From Alteromonas abrolhosensis (GTDB lineage Bacteria; Pseudomonadota; Gammaproteobacteria; Enterobacterales; Alteromonadaceae): 64,000 bases of DNA. Positions 44,663 to 53,601 of the stretch are shown here, piece after piece (the stretch's first letter is position 1; each line of letters starts with the position of its first letter). The position numbers were made by a program, and so were the translations under genes. The notes under the pieces are model-generated. The model was not told the DNA's origin. It saw only the letters and a program-made list of their open reading frames with translations, and searched no databases. Where the stretch lies: positions 1 through 64,000 of the forward strand of contig NZ_MEJH01000004.1 in assembly GCF_001953635.1 (NCBI RefSeq), read 5' to 3'.

Positions 44663-44712
44663 TGCCTGTCACCTTAGTGAAGTGTCTGTCACTTTAGTGG
44701 AGTGTCTGTCTC
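44663..44712. repeat. Inverted TGCCTGTC box and 20-base tandem repeat
   Basis: TGCCTGTC (44663-44670) runs into two tandem 20-base units, TGTCACCTTAGTGAAGTGTC (44667-44686) and TGTCACTTTAGTGGAGTGTC (44687-44706). A partial third unit, TGTCTC, follows. The units differ at two positions. Related to the boxes upstream of the RAYT gene but inverted. Confidence 0.75.
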
Positions 44713-44715
44713 ATT

Positions 44716-44934
44716 TTACTGATCGCGATTTCGATACAGCCAAGTTAAAATTCCGCTGCCCGCTATCAACATTGAGCTGGCAAGCCATAATTTAGAAATG
44801 GGCGTGCCGTTGGGGCATTGCAAGGCCATCGTTGCCCCTGCTAAATTCTGACAGTCTATGAGTTGGCCTATAGCCAAAACAAAAAGCCCGAGAAGTACGC
44901 CGGTAACGGCATAAGACAAATTATTGAACGACAT
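44716..44934 (-). CDS. Small two-helix membrane protein, unknown function
   Basis: A 72-residue protein starting MSFNNLSYAVTGVLLGLFVL. It has two membrane helices joined by a loop with two cysteines (DCQNLAGATMALQCPNG) and ends WLYRNRDQ. The start at 44934 is chosen because TTAGGA lies 5 bases before it; the frame is open 33 codons further upstream without such a site. Function not recognised. The stop lies right beside the tandem repeats of the RAYT region. Confidence 0.55.
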   Translation of the reverse strand: MSFNNLSYAVTGVLLGLFVLAIGQLIDCQNLAGATMALQCPNGTPISKLWLASSMLIAGSGILTWLYRNRDQ

Positions 44935-45245
44935 ACTTTTCCTAAAAGATTTTCCAAAAAATTCGCACAATAAACGCACGCGATAATAAGCAATAATGCT
45001 CCAAATTAGTGCAACTGAAGGCTGCCTTTTCAAACATTTACTCTATTCGTATGGGCTAAGACAGCGTACCCAATAGCATGTGCGTGCCGTTGAACGGCGA
45101 AAATGCTCGTTTCAACGAAGTGACCTAAAATCCGTACCAAAACCCACACGAATTCAGTGTCGCAATATTTGCGCCAACCCCTATCAAAATTCCTTCAAAT
45201 TCGGTACTATCCGCGGTCTTAAATTTTTAACGAAATAAGCGGACT
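44935..45245. other. Intergenic stretch upstream of prfB
   Basis: About 310 bases between the divergent small membrane-protein gene and prfB. No perfect repeat, hairpin or ORF with a ribosome-binding site was recognised. It should hold the prfB-lysS promoter. Confidence 0.4.
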
Positions 45246-46344
45246 ATGTTTGAAATAAACCCCGTTATGAATGCGATAAAAGATATCCGCGAGCGCACTG
45301 AAGCGCTTAGGGGGTATCTTTGACTTTGATGCAAAGTCAGAGCGTTTAGAAGAAGTTAGCCGAGAGTTAGAAAGTCCTGACGTTTGGAATGAGCCAGACA
45401 GAGCACAGGCACTTGGCAAAGAAAAAGTGGCCCTGGAGCAAATCGTAGAGACGATCCACAAGCTCGATCAGGGAACTGAAGACGTTGAAGGTCTCGTTGA
45501 ATTGGCCGTTGAAGCCGAAGATGAAGATACCTTCGTTGAGGCCCAAAGTGAACTTAAAGGCTTAATTGAGCAGCTAGAAGTGCTTGAGTTCCGCCGCATG
45601 TTTTCTGGCCCTAACGATGAAAACGACTGCTATATTGATATTCAGTCGGGCTCTGGTGGTACAGAAGCACAAGATTGGGCCAATATGCTACTGCGCATGT
45701 ATTTGCGTTGGGGCGAAGCGCACGGTTTCAAAACGGAACTTATTGAAGTGTCGGAAGGCGAAGTCGCGGGCATTAAAAGTGCTACGTTGCGCGTTCAGGG
45801 CGAATATGCGTTTGGCTGGCTACGCACAGAAACAGGGGTGCACCGCTTGGTACGTAAATCGCCGTTTGACTCGGGTAATCGCCGTCATACGTCGTTTTCA
45901 TCTGCGTTCGTATATCCTGAAATTGATGACGACATCGATATTGAAATCAACCCGTCTGATTTACGTATAGACACCTATCGCGCATCGGGCGCGGGTGGCC
46001 AGCACGTAAACAGAACAGATTCAGCGGTACGTATTACCCATGAACCTACGGGCATTGTGGTGCAGTGTCAGAACGACCGCTCGCAGCACAAAAACAAAGA
46101 TCAGGCGATGAAGCAGTTAAAAGCCAAACTTTATGAGTTTGAACTGCAAAAACAAAACGCCGAAAAACAAGCGATGGAAGACAGCAAGTCTGATATCGGC
46201 TGGGGAAGCCAAATACGCTCTTACGTTTTGGACGACTCTCGCATTAAAGATTTGCGCACTGGCGTGGAAACACGCAACACTCAAGCCGTGCTGGATGGCG
46301 ACTTGGACAAATTTATTGAAGCCAGCCTGAAATCTGGGCTGTAA
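45246..46344 (+). CDS. prfB: Peptide chain release factor 2, with programmed +1 frameshift
   Basis: RF2 releases the finished protein at UGA and UAA codons. The 365-residue product needs a +1 shift at codon 26. The sequence AGGGGGTATCTTTGAC (45309-45324) has the internal Shine-Dalgarno AGGGGG, the slippery CTT and an in-frame TGA at 45321-45323, so the message is join(45246..45320, 45322..46344). This autoregulates RF2 supply. The codon-recognition motif SPF (KSPFDSGNR) and catalytic GGQ ([15 protein letters not shown]) are intact. lysS follows after 23 bases, the same order as in E. coli. Confidence 0.97.
45310..45323 (+). promoter_or_regulatory. RF2 recoding site
   Basis: AGGGGG-TAT-CTT-TGA: the Shine-Dalgarno-like hexamer three bases before the CTT slip codon and the TGA stop followed by C form the classic prfB frameshift signal. 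When RF2 is low, the Leu-tRNA slips from CTT to TTT and translation continues. Confidence 0.97.
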
Positions 46345-46367
46345 ACCGAACAACGAAGTGAAAGGTT

Positions 46368-47936
46368 ATGACTGACCAACAAACAGACGATAACAAATTG
46401 ATTGCAGAGCGCCGTGCAAAGCTAAGCGCTATTCGCGAGCAGTGCCGTGCAAACGGTTTCCCAAACAGCTTCCGTCGCGAAAACTATGCGGATGAGCTTC
46501 AAGCTAAGTTCGGTGAATTCGACAAAGAAACGCTACAAGAGCAGGGTAACAAAGTAAGCATCGCTGGCCGTATCATGGCAAAGCGTGGCCCTTTCATGCT
46601 GCTCCAAGATATGACTGGCCGTATCCAGGCATACGCAGATAAAGACACGCAAAAAGCCCTTAAAGCAAAATATGGTGCACTAGATATTGGTGACATTATT
46701 GGCGTGGCGGGTGACCTGCATAAGTCAGGTAAAGGCGACCTTTACGTGAACATGGAGCAATACGAATTGCTAACCAAAGCACTTCGTCCATTGCCAGAAA
46801 AATTCCACGGCTTGAGCGACCAAGAAACGAAATATCGCCAGCGCTACGTAGATTTGATCACAAGTGAACAAACGCGCAAAACGTTCATGATCCGTAGCAA
46901 GATCGTAAACGGAATTCGTAACTATCTGACTAAGCGTGACTATTTAGAAGTAGAAACGCCAATGCTACAGGTTATTCCTGGTGGCGCGACGGCGAAGCCG
47001 TTTGTAACTCACCACAATGCGCTAGATATCGATATGTACTTACGTATTGCGCCAGAGCTTTACCTTAAGCGCCTAGTGGTTGGTGGTTTTGAGCGTGTGT
47101 TCGAAATTAACCGTAACTTCCGTAACGAAGGCTTATCAACCCGTCACAATCCAGAGTTTACTATGCTTGAATTCTACCAAGCGTATGCAGACTACAATGA
47201 CCTGATGAACCTTACTGAAGATATGCTGCGCACGCTGGCAGAAGATATTCTTGGTACAAGCATCATTAAAAACACAACTAAAGACGCTGAAGGTAACGTA
47301 ACGTCTGAAGTTGAATACGATTTTGGTAAGCCGTTTGACCGCTTAAGCATGGGCGAAGCTATTCTTAAATATTGGCCAGAAGCTAACGAGGAAGCTATCC
47401 GCGACCCAGAGGCGAACCTTGACGCGCTTAAAGCAATGGCAAAACAGCTTCACATCAAAGAGCCTGAAGTTGACGGCATTTGGGGCGCTGGTAAGTACCT
47501 TTGCGAAATCTTCGAAGCAACAGCGGAAGAGAAACTTATCCAACCTACGTTTATTACAGAATATCCGTGGGAAGTATCGCCGCTTGCGCGCCGTAACGAC
47601 AACAACCCATTCATTACCGACCGTTTCGAGTTCTTCGTAGGTGGACGTGAATTAGCGAATGGCTTTAGCGAGCTTAACGACCCAGAAGATCAGGCGGAAC
47701 GTTTTGCGAAGCAGGTTGAAGAGAAAGACGCTGGCGACGATGAAGCCATGCACTTTGACGATGATTACATTCGCGCTCTTGAATATGGTTTGCCACCAAC
47801 AGCGGGTGAAGGTATCGGGATTGACCGCCTAGCTATGCTATTTACTGATAGCTCAACGATTAAAGACGTTATCTTGTTCCCACACATGAAGCCTCAAGCG
47901 CCAAAAGACGCACAAGAAGCGGGCGAACAAGAGTAA
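46368..47936 (+). CDS. lysS: Lysyl-tRNA synthetase, class II
   Basis: A 522-residue class II synthetase that charges tRNA-Lys. The OB-fold anticodon domain covers about 60-150. Motif 2, [18 protein letters not shown], and motif 3, [12 protein letters not shown], are intact. It is transcribed with prfB (23-base gap, weak AAGTGAAAGG site). Confidence 0.97.
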   Translation: MTDQQTDDNKLIAERRAKLSAIREQCRANGFPNSFRRENYADELQAKFGEFDKETLQEQGNKVSIAGRIMAKRGPFMLLQDMTGRIQAYADKDTQKALKAKYGALDIGDIIGVAGDLHKSGKGDLYVNMEQYELLTKALRPLPEKFHGLSDQETKYRQRYVDLITSEQTRKTFMIRSKIVNGIRNYLTKRDYLEVETPMLQVIPGGATAKPFVTHHNALDIDMYLRIAPELYLKRLVVGGFERVFEINRNFRNEGLSTRHNPEFTMLEFYQAYADYNDLMNLTEDMLRTLAEDILGTSIIKNTTKDAEGNVTSEVEYDFGKPFDRLSMGEAILKYWPEANEEAIRDPEANLDALKAMAKQLHIKEPEVDGIWGAGKYLCEIFEATAEEKLIQPTFITEYPWEVSPLARRNDNNPFITDRFEFFVGGRELANGFSELNDPEDQAERFAKQVEEKDAGDDEAMHFDDDYIRALEYGLPPTAGEGIGIDRLAMLFTDSSTIKDVILFPHMKPQAPKDAQEAGEQE

Positions 47937-47997
47937 AAAGTAAGAGTAATAAAAAAGAGCGTCGACCTGCTTATGTATAAGTAAGTCTGCGCTTTGC

Positions 47998-48939
47998 TTA
48001 ATGGCTGAGCGCCTTAACACGCTCTACTAAAAGGGTATTCTCGGGAACGGGAATACCCTTTTTCTTTGCCATATCTACAATATAACCATTGATGGCGTCT
48101 ATTTCTGTTTGCCTACCGTGGGCCACATCCTGATGCATGCTTGAATAGTTTTCTCCGGTCGCTTTGGCTACAGACAACACGTTTTCATGAACTGATTTTG
48201 CATCAAAATCTAGCCCGTAAGCATCCGCAACCTGGGTGAATTCATTGCAAATTGCGATACGGCTTTGTTCAAATTCAGGATTGGCAATGTGCTTATTTTG
48301 AATATTGTGAAGCGCCGTCAATGGGTTAATCACGGCATTAACGGAAAGCTTTGCCCACAATGCTTTTAAAATATTACTTTGGTATTGCACGGGAGGAAGT
48401 GCGTTATCTAGCGTCGTAATTGCGCTAGCTAGCTGTGGCGCTATTTGTGAAAGGGCGTCTAATGTTTGAGGTGATGGCTTATCTACATCAGGCGCGCCAA
48501 TTTGCGTTGCGCCAACGCCAGTATACTTCACATGAAAATCGCCGCTCGACGTACTCACTTTAAACGCGCCGTGACTCGTTGTGGCAAGAAGCAGCGGATA
48601 ATCGCCGCCTAGTAGGTCTCTTGCGACCTCAAGCCCGCCCATACCGTTGTGAAGTAGCACAACGGTAGGTTGTTGTGTAAGGTAGGGAAGCCATTGCAAT
48701 AGGGCGGCTTTAAGTTGATATACTTTAAGGGGGAATATCAGCACATCACTTTTAGGTAACACGACAGGTGAAGGTTTGGCAGGTTTTAGCGCAGTGGTTT
48801 GGCCGTTTTGCCTATGTGCGCAAGACGGCATGGTTTTCATGTCTCTGGGGTAGCAGTCATACGGCACGCCGTTTTTCTGGGCGCTCGCAGCAATTAGGCT
48901 TCCTATGGCACCGCCGCCAACTATATGTAGTTTACCCAT
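47998..48939 (-). CDS. panE: 2-dehydropantoate 2-reductase (ketopantoate reductase)
   Basis: A 313-residue NADPH-dependent reductase that makes pantoate for coenzyme A synthesis. The Rossmann loop is GGGAIGSLIAA at the N-terminus, and the catalytic-lysine region is NILKALWAKLSVNAVINPLTAL. ATG 48939 is chosen over GTG 48945 because AGGTG lies just upstream. It follows the pseudouridine synthase gene on the same strand with a 56-base gap that contains a 14-base direct repeat. The family also contains paralogues of other function, so panE is likely but not certain. Confidence 0.85.
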   Translation of the reverse strand: MGKLHIVGGGAIGSLIAASAQKNGVPYDCYPRDMKTMPSCAHRQNGQTTALKPAKPSPVVLPKSDVLIFPLKVYQLKAALLQWLPYLTQQPTVVLLHNGMGGLEVARDLLGGDYPLLLATTSHGAFKVSTSSGDFHVKYTGVGATQIGAPDVDKPSPQTLDALSQIAPQLASAITTLDNALPPVQYQSNILKALWAKLSVNAVINPLTALHNIQNKHIANPEFEQSRIAICNEFTQVADAYGLDFDAKSVHENVLSVAKATGENYSSMHQDVAHGRQTEIDAINGYIVDMAKKKGIPVPENTLLVERVKALSH

Positions 48940-48995
48940 TAGCACCTATTAAACACTCAAAGTAGCTTCTATTTTATTATGACTATTAGCACCTA

Positions 48996-49769
48996 TTAGG
49001 CCGTTCGCGTTTTCCCCTGGCACGCCGGAAAAAAGCGTGCGGGCAGGGAAGGCCATGGATAGGTTTCTGGTGCATTAAGCCCGTTGTACCAAGTCTGCAC
49101 ATCGGCTTCTTTAATTACTTCACCTGTATCAAAATGTGCAGTTACTGCTAATTCACCAGAAGATAAAGGAAGGTGCAAATGCCATGCATGAAGATACAGC
49201 CTGTCTGATGCCTCACCGCCATAAAGTGTATCACCTAGAATAGGTGCGCCGATGCTTTTAAGCGCAACACGAATTTGATGGGTTTTCCCCGAGTGAGGCT
49301 TTACGACAAAGCCCCGCGTACCGGGCTTGGCGGCGTTACTGAAAAACTGAGTAATAGCTGGATTTTCTGAGGTTTTTAGCAAAATCCGCTGGCCGCCTCG
49401 ACGATTTTTCATATCGCCCATTATCATGCCTTGTTTCTTTTTAGGCTTGTGATCGCTTAGCGCCAAGTAGTATTTGCTCACACGTCGTGATGAAAAAAGC
49501 TCGCCAATTTCACTGGCCACTGCTGCATTTTTAGCAAGACACAAACAGCCTGATGTGCCTGTATCTAAGCGATGGCAAAGATGCAATTCTGTAACGGCTA
49601 ACTGCTTCTTTAATCGTGTGACAATACCATCTATTTTTTCAGATTTGCCGCTTATTTCAGTATTAACGTTGGCGCCGATCTCATCGACAGCGTCGTGCAT
49701 AGCAATGCCAACAGGCTTGTTTACAACAATGAGATCAGCATTTTCAAAAAGAATAGGGATTGGCTGCAC
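48996..49769 (-). CDS. RluA-family RNA pseudouridine synthase
   Basis: A 257-residue pseudouridine synthase with the catalytic aspartate in CHRLDTGTSGCLCLAKN and the RluA motifs KPHSGKTHQIRVALKSIG and GDTLYGG. The start, PIPILFENADLIVVNKP, is typical. No S4 domain is present, as in the TruC/RluA-like short forms. The RNA target is not predictable. It begins with GTG 49769 overlapping the stop of the upstream Hpt gene by one base (TAGTG). Confidence 0.88.
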   Translation of the reverse strand: MQPIPILFENADLIVVNKPVGIAMHDAVDEIGANVNTEISGKSEKIDGIVTRLKKQLAVTELHLCHRLDTGTSGCLCLAKNAAVASEIGELFSSRRVSKYYLALSDHKPKKKQGMIMGDMKNRRGGQRILLKTSENPAITQFFSNAAKPGTRGFVVKPHSGKTHQIRVALKSIGAPILGDTLYGGEASDRLYLHAWHLHLPLSSGELAVTAHFDTGEVIKEADVQTWYNGLNAPETYPWPSLPARFFPACQGKTRTA

Positions 49770-50335
49770 TAGCTATTTTCTAACTCAGAGATGGCTTCTT
49801 CATAATCAAGTTCGTCAACTGCATCAATAATGGCTGCCCGTTTGTCTTGAGGCAAGCCTAAGGCATCTAGCCATTCATCCAGTTTGTCCTGAGCGATAAA
49901 TTCGCTGGCTTTCAGTGCTGCCATTAATTGCTTGCGGGCTTGCCCTGCCGCTGCACCATTTGCAGGTGTCGAGGCAGAAGGAGCGACTTCAGGCTCTTTA
50001 ATTAATGTGTCTACAGCAGCAATAGTTTCGTCTAATACAGCGATAAAAGCCGGGTATTCTTCCGCTACTCGCTTGTCGTTCCTAAAGCCACTTTCTATAG
50101 GCTTGCTCGCGTTGTGTAAGGCGAATAAACCTAAATTTCCTGTTACCCCTTTGAGAGTGTGAACAAGAGAGTAGGCTTCATTAAAGTCACCCTTAGCAAC
50201 ATGCGCTTGTAAGTCAGCGTCAAGAGAACGGTATTCGTCCGTAAACTTACCTAGTAGGGTGAACAACAGTTTTTTATTACCACTTAACTGTGACATTCCG
50301 AAATCAATATCGAGCACTGTTGTTGACTGATCCAT
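49769..50335 (-). CDS. Hpt (histidine phosphotransfer) domain protein
   Basis: A 188-residue protein whose N-terminal 100 residues form an Hpt domain with the phospho-accepting histidine in LVHTLKGVTGNLGLFAL (about residue 59). A Pro/Ala-rich linker (EVAPSASTPANGAAAG) leads to a small C-terminal helical domain. It relays phosphate in a multistep two-component path. The partner kinase and regulator are not in the window. It is translationally coupled to the pseudouridine synthase gene. Confidence 0.85.
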   Translation of the reverse strand: MDQSTTVLDIDFGMSQLSGNKKLLFTLLGKFTDEYRSLDADLQAHVAKGDFNEAYSLVHTLKGVTGNLGLFALHNASKPIESGFRNDKRVAEEYPAFIAVLDETIAAVDTLIKEPEVAPSASTPANGAAAGQARKQLMAALKASEFIAQDKLDEWLDALGLPQDKRAAIIDAVDELDYEEAISELENS

Positions 50336-50630
50336 GCAACTATCCTTTTAACCGCTTTTTTATTCCAAATGGAAACCATTTGTCAGCTCATTCGTACTAC
50401 TTACCGAATTAAACTGGCTAAAACCTTTTTTACAAAAGACTATGAAGTGTAAGTGTATTTCAGAAATACACAAATTAATACAATCATAGCAAAGTCGAAA
50501 CAAGTAAAGCGTTAAAAAGTCTGGTAGTCTTCGAAAATTCGTATGCGTACCTAGGGGGGGAAGCTCTGCTTTAGCCCATTGAACATGAAGCGCAATGCGA
50601 AAAACGTGTCGTAATTTAAAAGGAATCATC

Positions 50631-53528
50631 ATGTCAGGAAAACTGGCCCTACGTACTCTCTGTATGACTTTGGGAGTGATAGTCGTATCAGCGTGCCAGC
50701 ACGCACCAGTGGAACAAAGCGAAAACAAAGCTGATGTACAAACAGAATTTCAAAAAGGTACGCTGAACTCAGTTTCTATTCCCTACGAAAAATACACCTT
50801 GGATAACGGACTTACCGTCATTCTGCACGAAGACCATTCTGATCCACTGGTTCACGTTGATGTTACCTATCACGTTGGTTCTGCGCGAGAAGAGGTAGGT
50901 AAATCAGGATTTGCTCACTTTTTTGAACACATGATGTTTCAAGGCTCAAAACACGTTGCCGATGAGCAACATTTCAAGGTGATTACAGAGTCGGGCGGTA
51001 ACTTAAACGGCACAACCAATACCGATCGCACAAACTATTTTGAAACCGTACCGGCTAACCAATTGGAGAAAGTCCTTTGGCTAGAGTCTGACAGAATGGG
51101 CTACCTGTTAGAAGCCGTAGACCAAACGAAGTTTGAAAACCAAAGAGAAACGGTTAAAAACGAGCGCGCCCAACGGGTGGATAACCAGCCTTATGGATTG
51201 CGTTTCGAGCTTAATGGTGAAGCGCTATACCCAGAAGGGCATCCATACTCGTGGATGACTATCGGCTATGTAGAAGATTTAGATAGGGTTGACGTCAATG
51301 ACCTAAAAGCCTTTTTTAAACGCTGGTATGGCCCGAACAATGCGGTCCTTACTATTGGTGGCGATATCGACGTAGCCAAAACCAAAGCGTGGGTGAATAA
51401 ATACTTTGGTGAAATCCCAACAGGCCCGAAAGTAGAAGAGCCCGAGCCTCAGCCAGTAACGTTAGACGAAACCCGTTATGTAACGTTAGAAGATAAAGTT
51501 CATCTTCCACTTCTGCAAATAACTTACCCTACTGTGTATGGTCGCCACGAAGACGAAGCGCCACTCGACGTGTTGGCCGATATTTTAGGCGGTGGAAAAA
51601 CCTCACTGTTTTACAAAAACCTAGTGAAAGAGGGCATGGCTGTGCAAGCTGTGGTGTCTCATCCTTGCCGCGAACTTGCCTGTGAATTCCAGCTACTCGC
51701 TTTGGCTAACCCTGCAAAAATTACCTCACTTTCTACTCTCCAGAACGTACTGAATGAAACCCTAAAAGAGTTTGAGACACGTGGTGTAACGGCAGATGAT
51801 TTAGCGCGTACAAAAGGACAAATTGAAGCGCGTACGGTATTTGGCTTACAAAGTGTGTCGGGCAAAGTGTCAGCCCTTGCCGCTAACGAAACCTTTTACC
51901 AAACGCCAGATTTGATTGCCGAAGATATTGCGCGCTACAACGCCGTAACTGCTGAAGACGTTATGCGTGTTTACAACAAATATATTAAAGATGCCAACAG
52001 CGTTGTGTTAAGCGTGGTGCCAAAAGGGCAGGTTCAGCTGGCTGCGGCGGAGCAAACCTTTGAACGGCCGGTGAGAAATATTGAAATCGATACGGTAGAA
52101 GTGTCTGATGACGAAGCCTTTTCCAGTGCCCTATCCACCAATACAGCCCCTAGCTTTGATAGAAATGTAATGCCGAAAGCCGGTGAAGCACCGGTTGTGG
52201 AAGTTCCTGATTATTGGGAATCTGAACTTGCTAACGGCATTGAAATACTTGGCGTAACCAGCACTGAAACGCCAACGGTAACGCTTACATTAGGCATGGA
52301 TGGAGGCATGTTGCTAGACCCTGAAGGTAAAGCGGGTACGGCTTACTTAACTGCGTTACTTATGAATGAAAGCACTAAGCATTACAGCAATGAAGAATTA
52401 GCCAGTGAACTTGCAAAACTGGGTAGCGCTATCCGATTTAGTACTGCAGGTAGATACTCACAAGTGTACGTTTCTACCTTAACCAAGCATTTAGATGAAA
52501 CCTTAGCGCTGCTAAAAGAAAAGTTGTTCAACCCTGCGTTCACTCAAGAAGATTTTGATCGTATGAAAGAGCGCGTTGTACAAGGCTTGCAGCAACAAGC
52601 GAAAACGCCGTCTAGTCTAGCTCGCCGCGCACGAGACCTCATTTTGTTTGGTGAAGAGAACCGCGTGAGCTTGCCGGATGAAGGCACGCTGCAGACAATG
52701 CAAAATATCACGTTAGAAGACGTTAAAACGTTCTATAAGAATTACTATTCGCCAGATAAAGCGAGTATTGTCGTTGTTGGTAACTTACCGAAAAAAGACA
52801 TGGTGAATACACTAGACTTTATTGGTCAGTGGAAGGGTAATACTTATGAATTTGCTGATTACAGCGACTTCCCCAAGTATGATGAAAACCAAATCTTCTT
52901 GGTAGATAGCCCAGAAGCGGTACAGTCGGTAGTATTTATTGTTGATAGAAGCTTACCTTTTGATGCGACAGGCGATCACTTTAAGTCTCGCCTTATGAAC
53001 TTCCCATTAGGGGGGGCATTTAATAGCCGCATTAATCTTAACCTTCGAGAAGATAAAGGCTTCACCTATGGAGCAAATAGTGGTTTCGTCGGTGGTAAAA
53101 CCCTTGGTTGGTTTGAAGCAAGTACCGACCTCACTGTTGCCAATACAGGTGAAGGTATTGCTGAAATTTTGAAAGAGATTAATCGCTACCGCACTGAAGG
53201 CGTAACCGAGGAAGAAATTGCATTCATGCGTAATGCCTTTACGCTAAGCGATGCACTTGAATTTGAAACACCTACCAGCAAAGCGCGCTTTTTAAGACAG
53301 CTGCTTAGCTATGGTCTTGATAAAGGCTATCGTAAAGAGCAAATTGATATTATCAACAATATCGATAAGGAAACGATGGATGCGTTGGCAAAGCAATATT
53401 TGAATCTCGACAAGATGCAAATTATTGTAGTAGGCGACAAAGCTAAAATTTTGCCTCAGTTAAACGCGCTATCAATGCCAATTATCGAGTTATCAGTAGA
53501 GAGTAATACCCGAGAAACGTTAAACTGA
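50631..53528 (+). CDS. M16-family zinc metallopeptidase lipoprotein (pitrilysin/insulinase type)
   Basis: A 965-residue lipoprotein from ATG 50631 (AGGAATC upstream), with lipobox VVSAC near residue 22. The N-terminal M16 domain has the inverted zinc motif HFFEH (about 99-103) with the downstream Glu in FENQRETVKNERA. The C-terminal half is a second, inactive M16 repeat with ESELANGIEILGV and DKGFTYGANSGFVG. It probably degrades peptides in the periplasm. Frames extend 12 codons upstream to 50595, but the lipoprotein signal fixes the start. Confidence 0.92.
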   Translation: MSGKLALRTLCMTLGVIVVSACQHAPVEQSENKADVQTEFQKGTLNSVSIPYEKYTLDNGLTVILHEDHSDPLVHVDVTYHVGSAREEVGKSGFAHFFEHMMFQGSKHVADEQHFKVITESGGNLNGTTNTDRTNYFETVPANQLEKVLWLESDRMGYLLEAVDQTKFENQRETVKNERAQRVDNQPYGLRFELNGEALYPEGHPYSWMTIGYVEDLDRVDVNDLKAFFKRWYGPNNAVLTIGGDIDVAKTKAWVNKYFGEIPTGPKVEEPEPQPVTLDETRYVTLEDKVHLPLLQITYPTVYGRHEDEAPLDVLADILGGGKTSLFYKNLVKEGMAVQAVVSHPCRELACEFQLLALANPAKITSLSTLQNVLNETLKEFETRGVTADDLARTKGQIEARTVFGLQSVSGKVSALAANETFYQTPDLIAEDIARYNAVTAEDVMRVYNKYIKDANSVVLSVVPKGQVQLAAAEQTFERPVRNIEIDTVEVSDDEAFSSALSTNTAPSFDRNVMPKAGEAPVVEVPDYWESELANGIEILGVTSTETPTVTLTLGMDGGMLLDPEGKAGTAYLTALLMNESTKHYSNEELASELAKLGSAIRFSTAGRYSQVYVSTLTKHLDETLALLKEKLFNPAFTQEDFDRMKERVVQGLQQQAKTPSSLARRARDLILFGEENRVSLPDEGTLQTMQNITLEDVKTFYKNYYSPDKASIVVVGNLPKKDMVNTLDFIGQWKGNTYEFADYSDFPKYDENQIFLVDSPEAVQSVVFIVDRSLPFDATGDHFKSRLMNFPLGGAFNSRINLNLREDKGFTYGANSGFVGGKTLGWFEASTDLTVANTGEGIAEILKEINRYRTEGVTEEEIAFMRNAFTLSDALEFETPTSKARFLRQLLSYGLDKGYRKEQIDIINNIDKETMDALAKQYLNLDKMQIIVVGDKAKILPQLNALSMPIIELSVESNTRETLN

Positions 53529-53553
53529 TAGATTGATTTTGTTGAATTTCCAC

Positions 53554-53580
53554 TATTGCCCCCCATAACAGGGGGCAATA
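53554..53580. promoter_or_regulatory. Hairpin between the M16 gene and gshA
   Basis: TATTGCCCCC-CATAACA-GGGGGCAATA, a perfect 10-base-pair stem, lies 26 bases after the peptidase stop and 21 before the gshA start. No T run follows on the plus strand, so it is either a weak terminator or a leader structure affecting gshA translation. Confidence 0.6.
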
Positions 53581-53601
53581 TTGACATAACGGACCACCAT
53601 T

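Noticed and set aside
45427-46344. RF2 as a 305-residue protein starting at 45427
   Set aside because: The upstream sequence has the RF2 start and the programmed frameshift, restoring the usual 365 residues.
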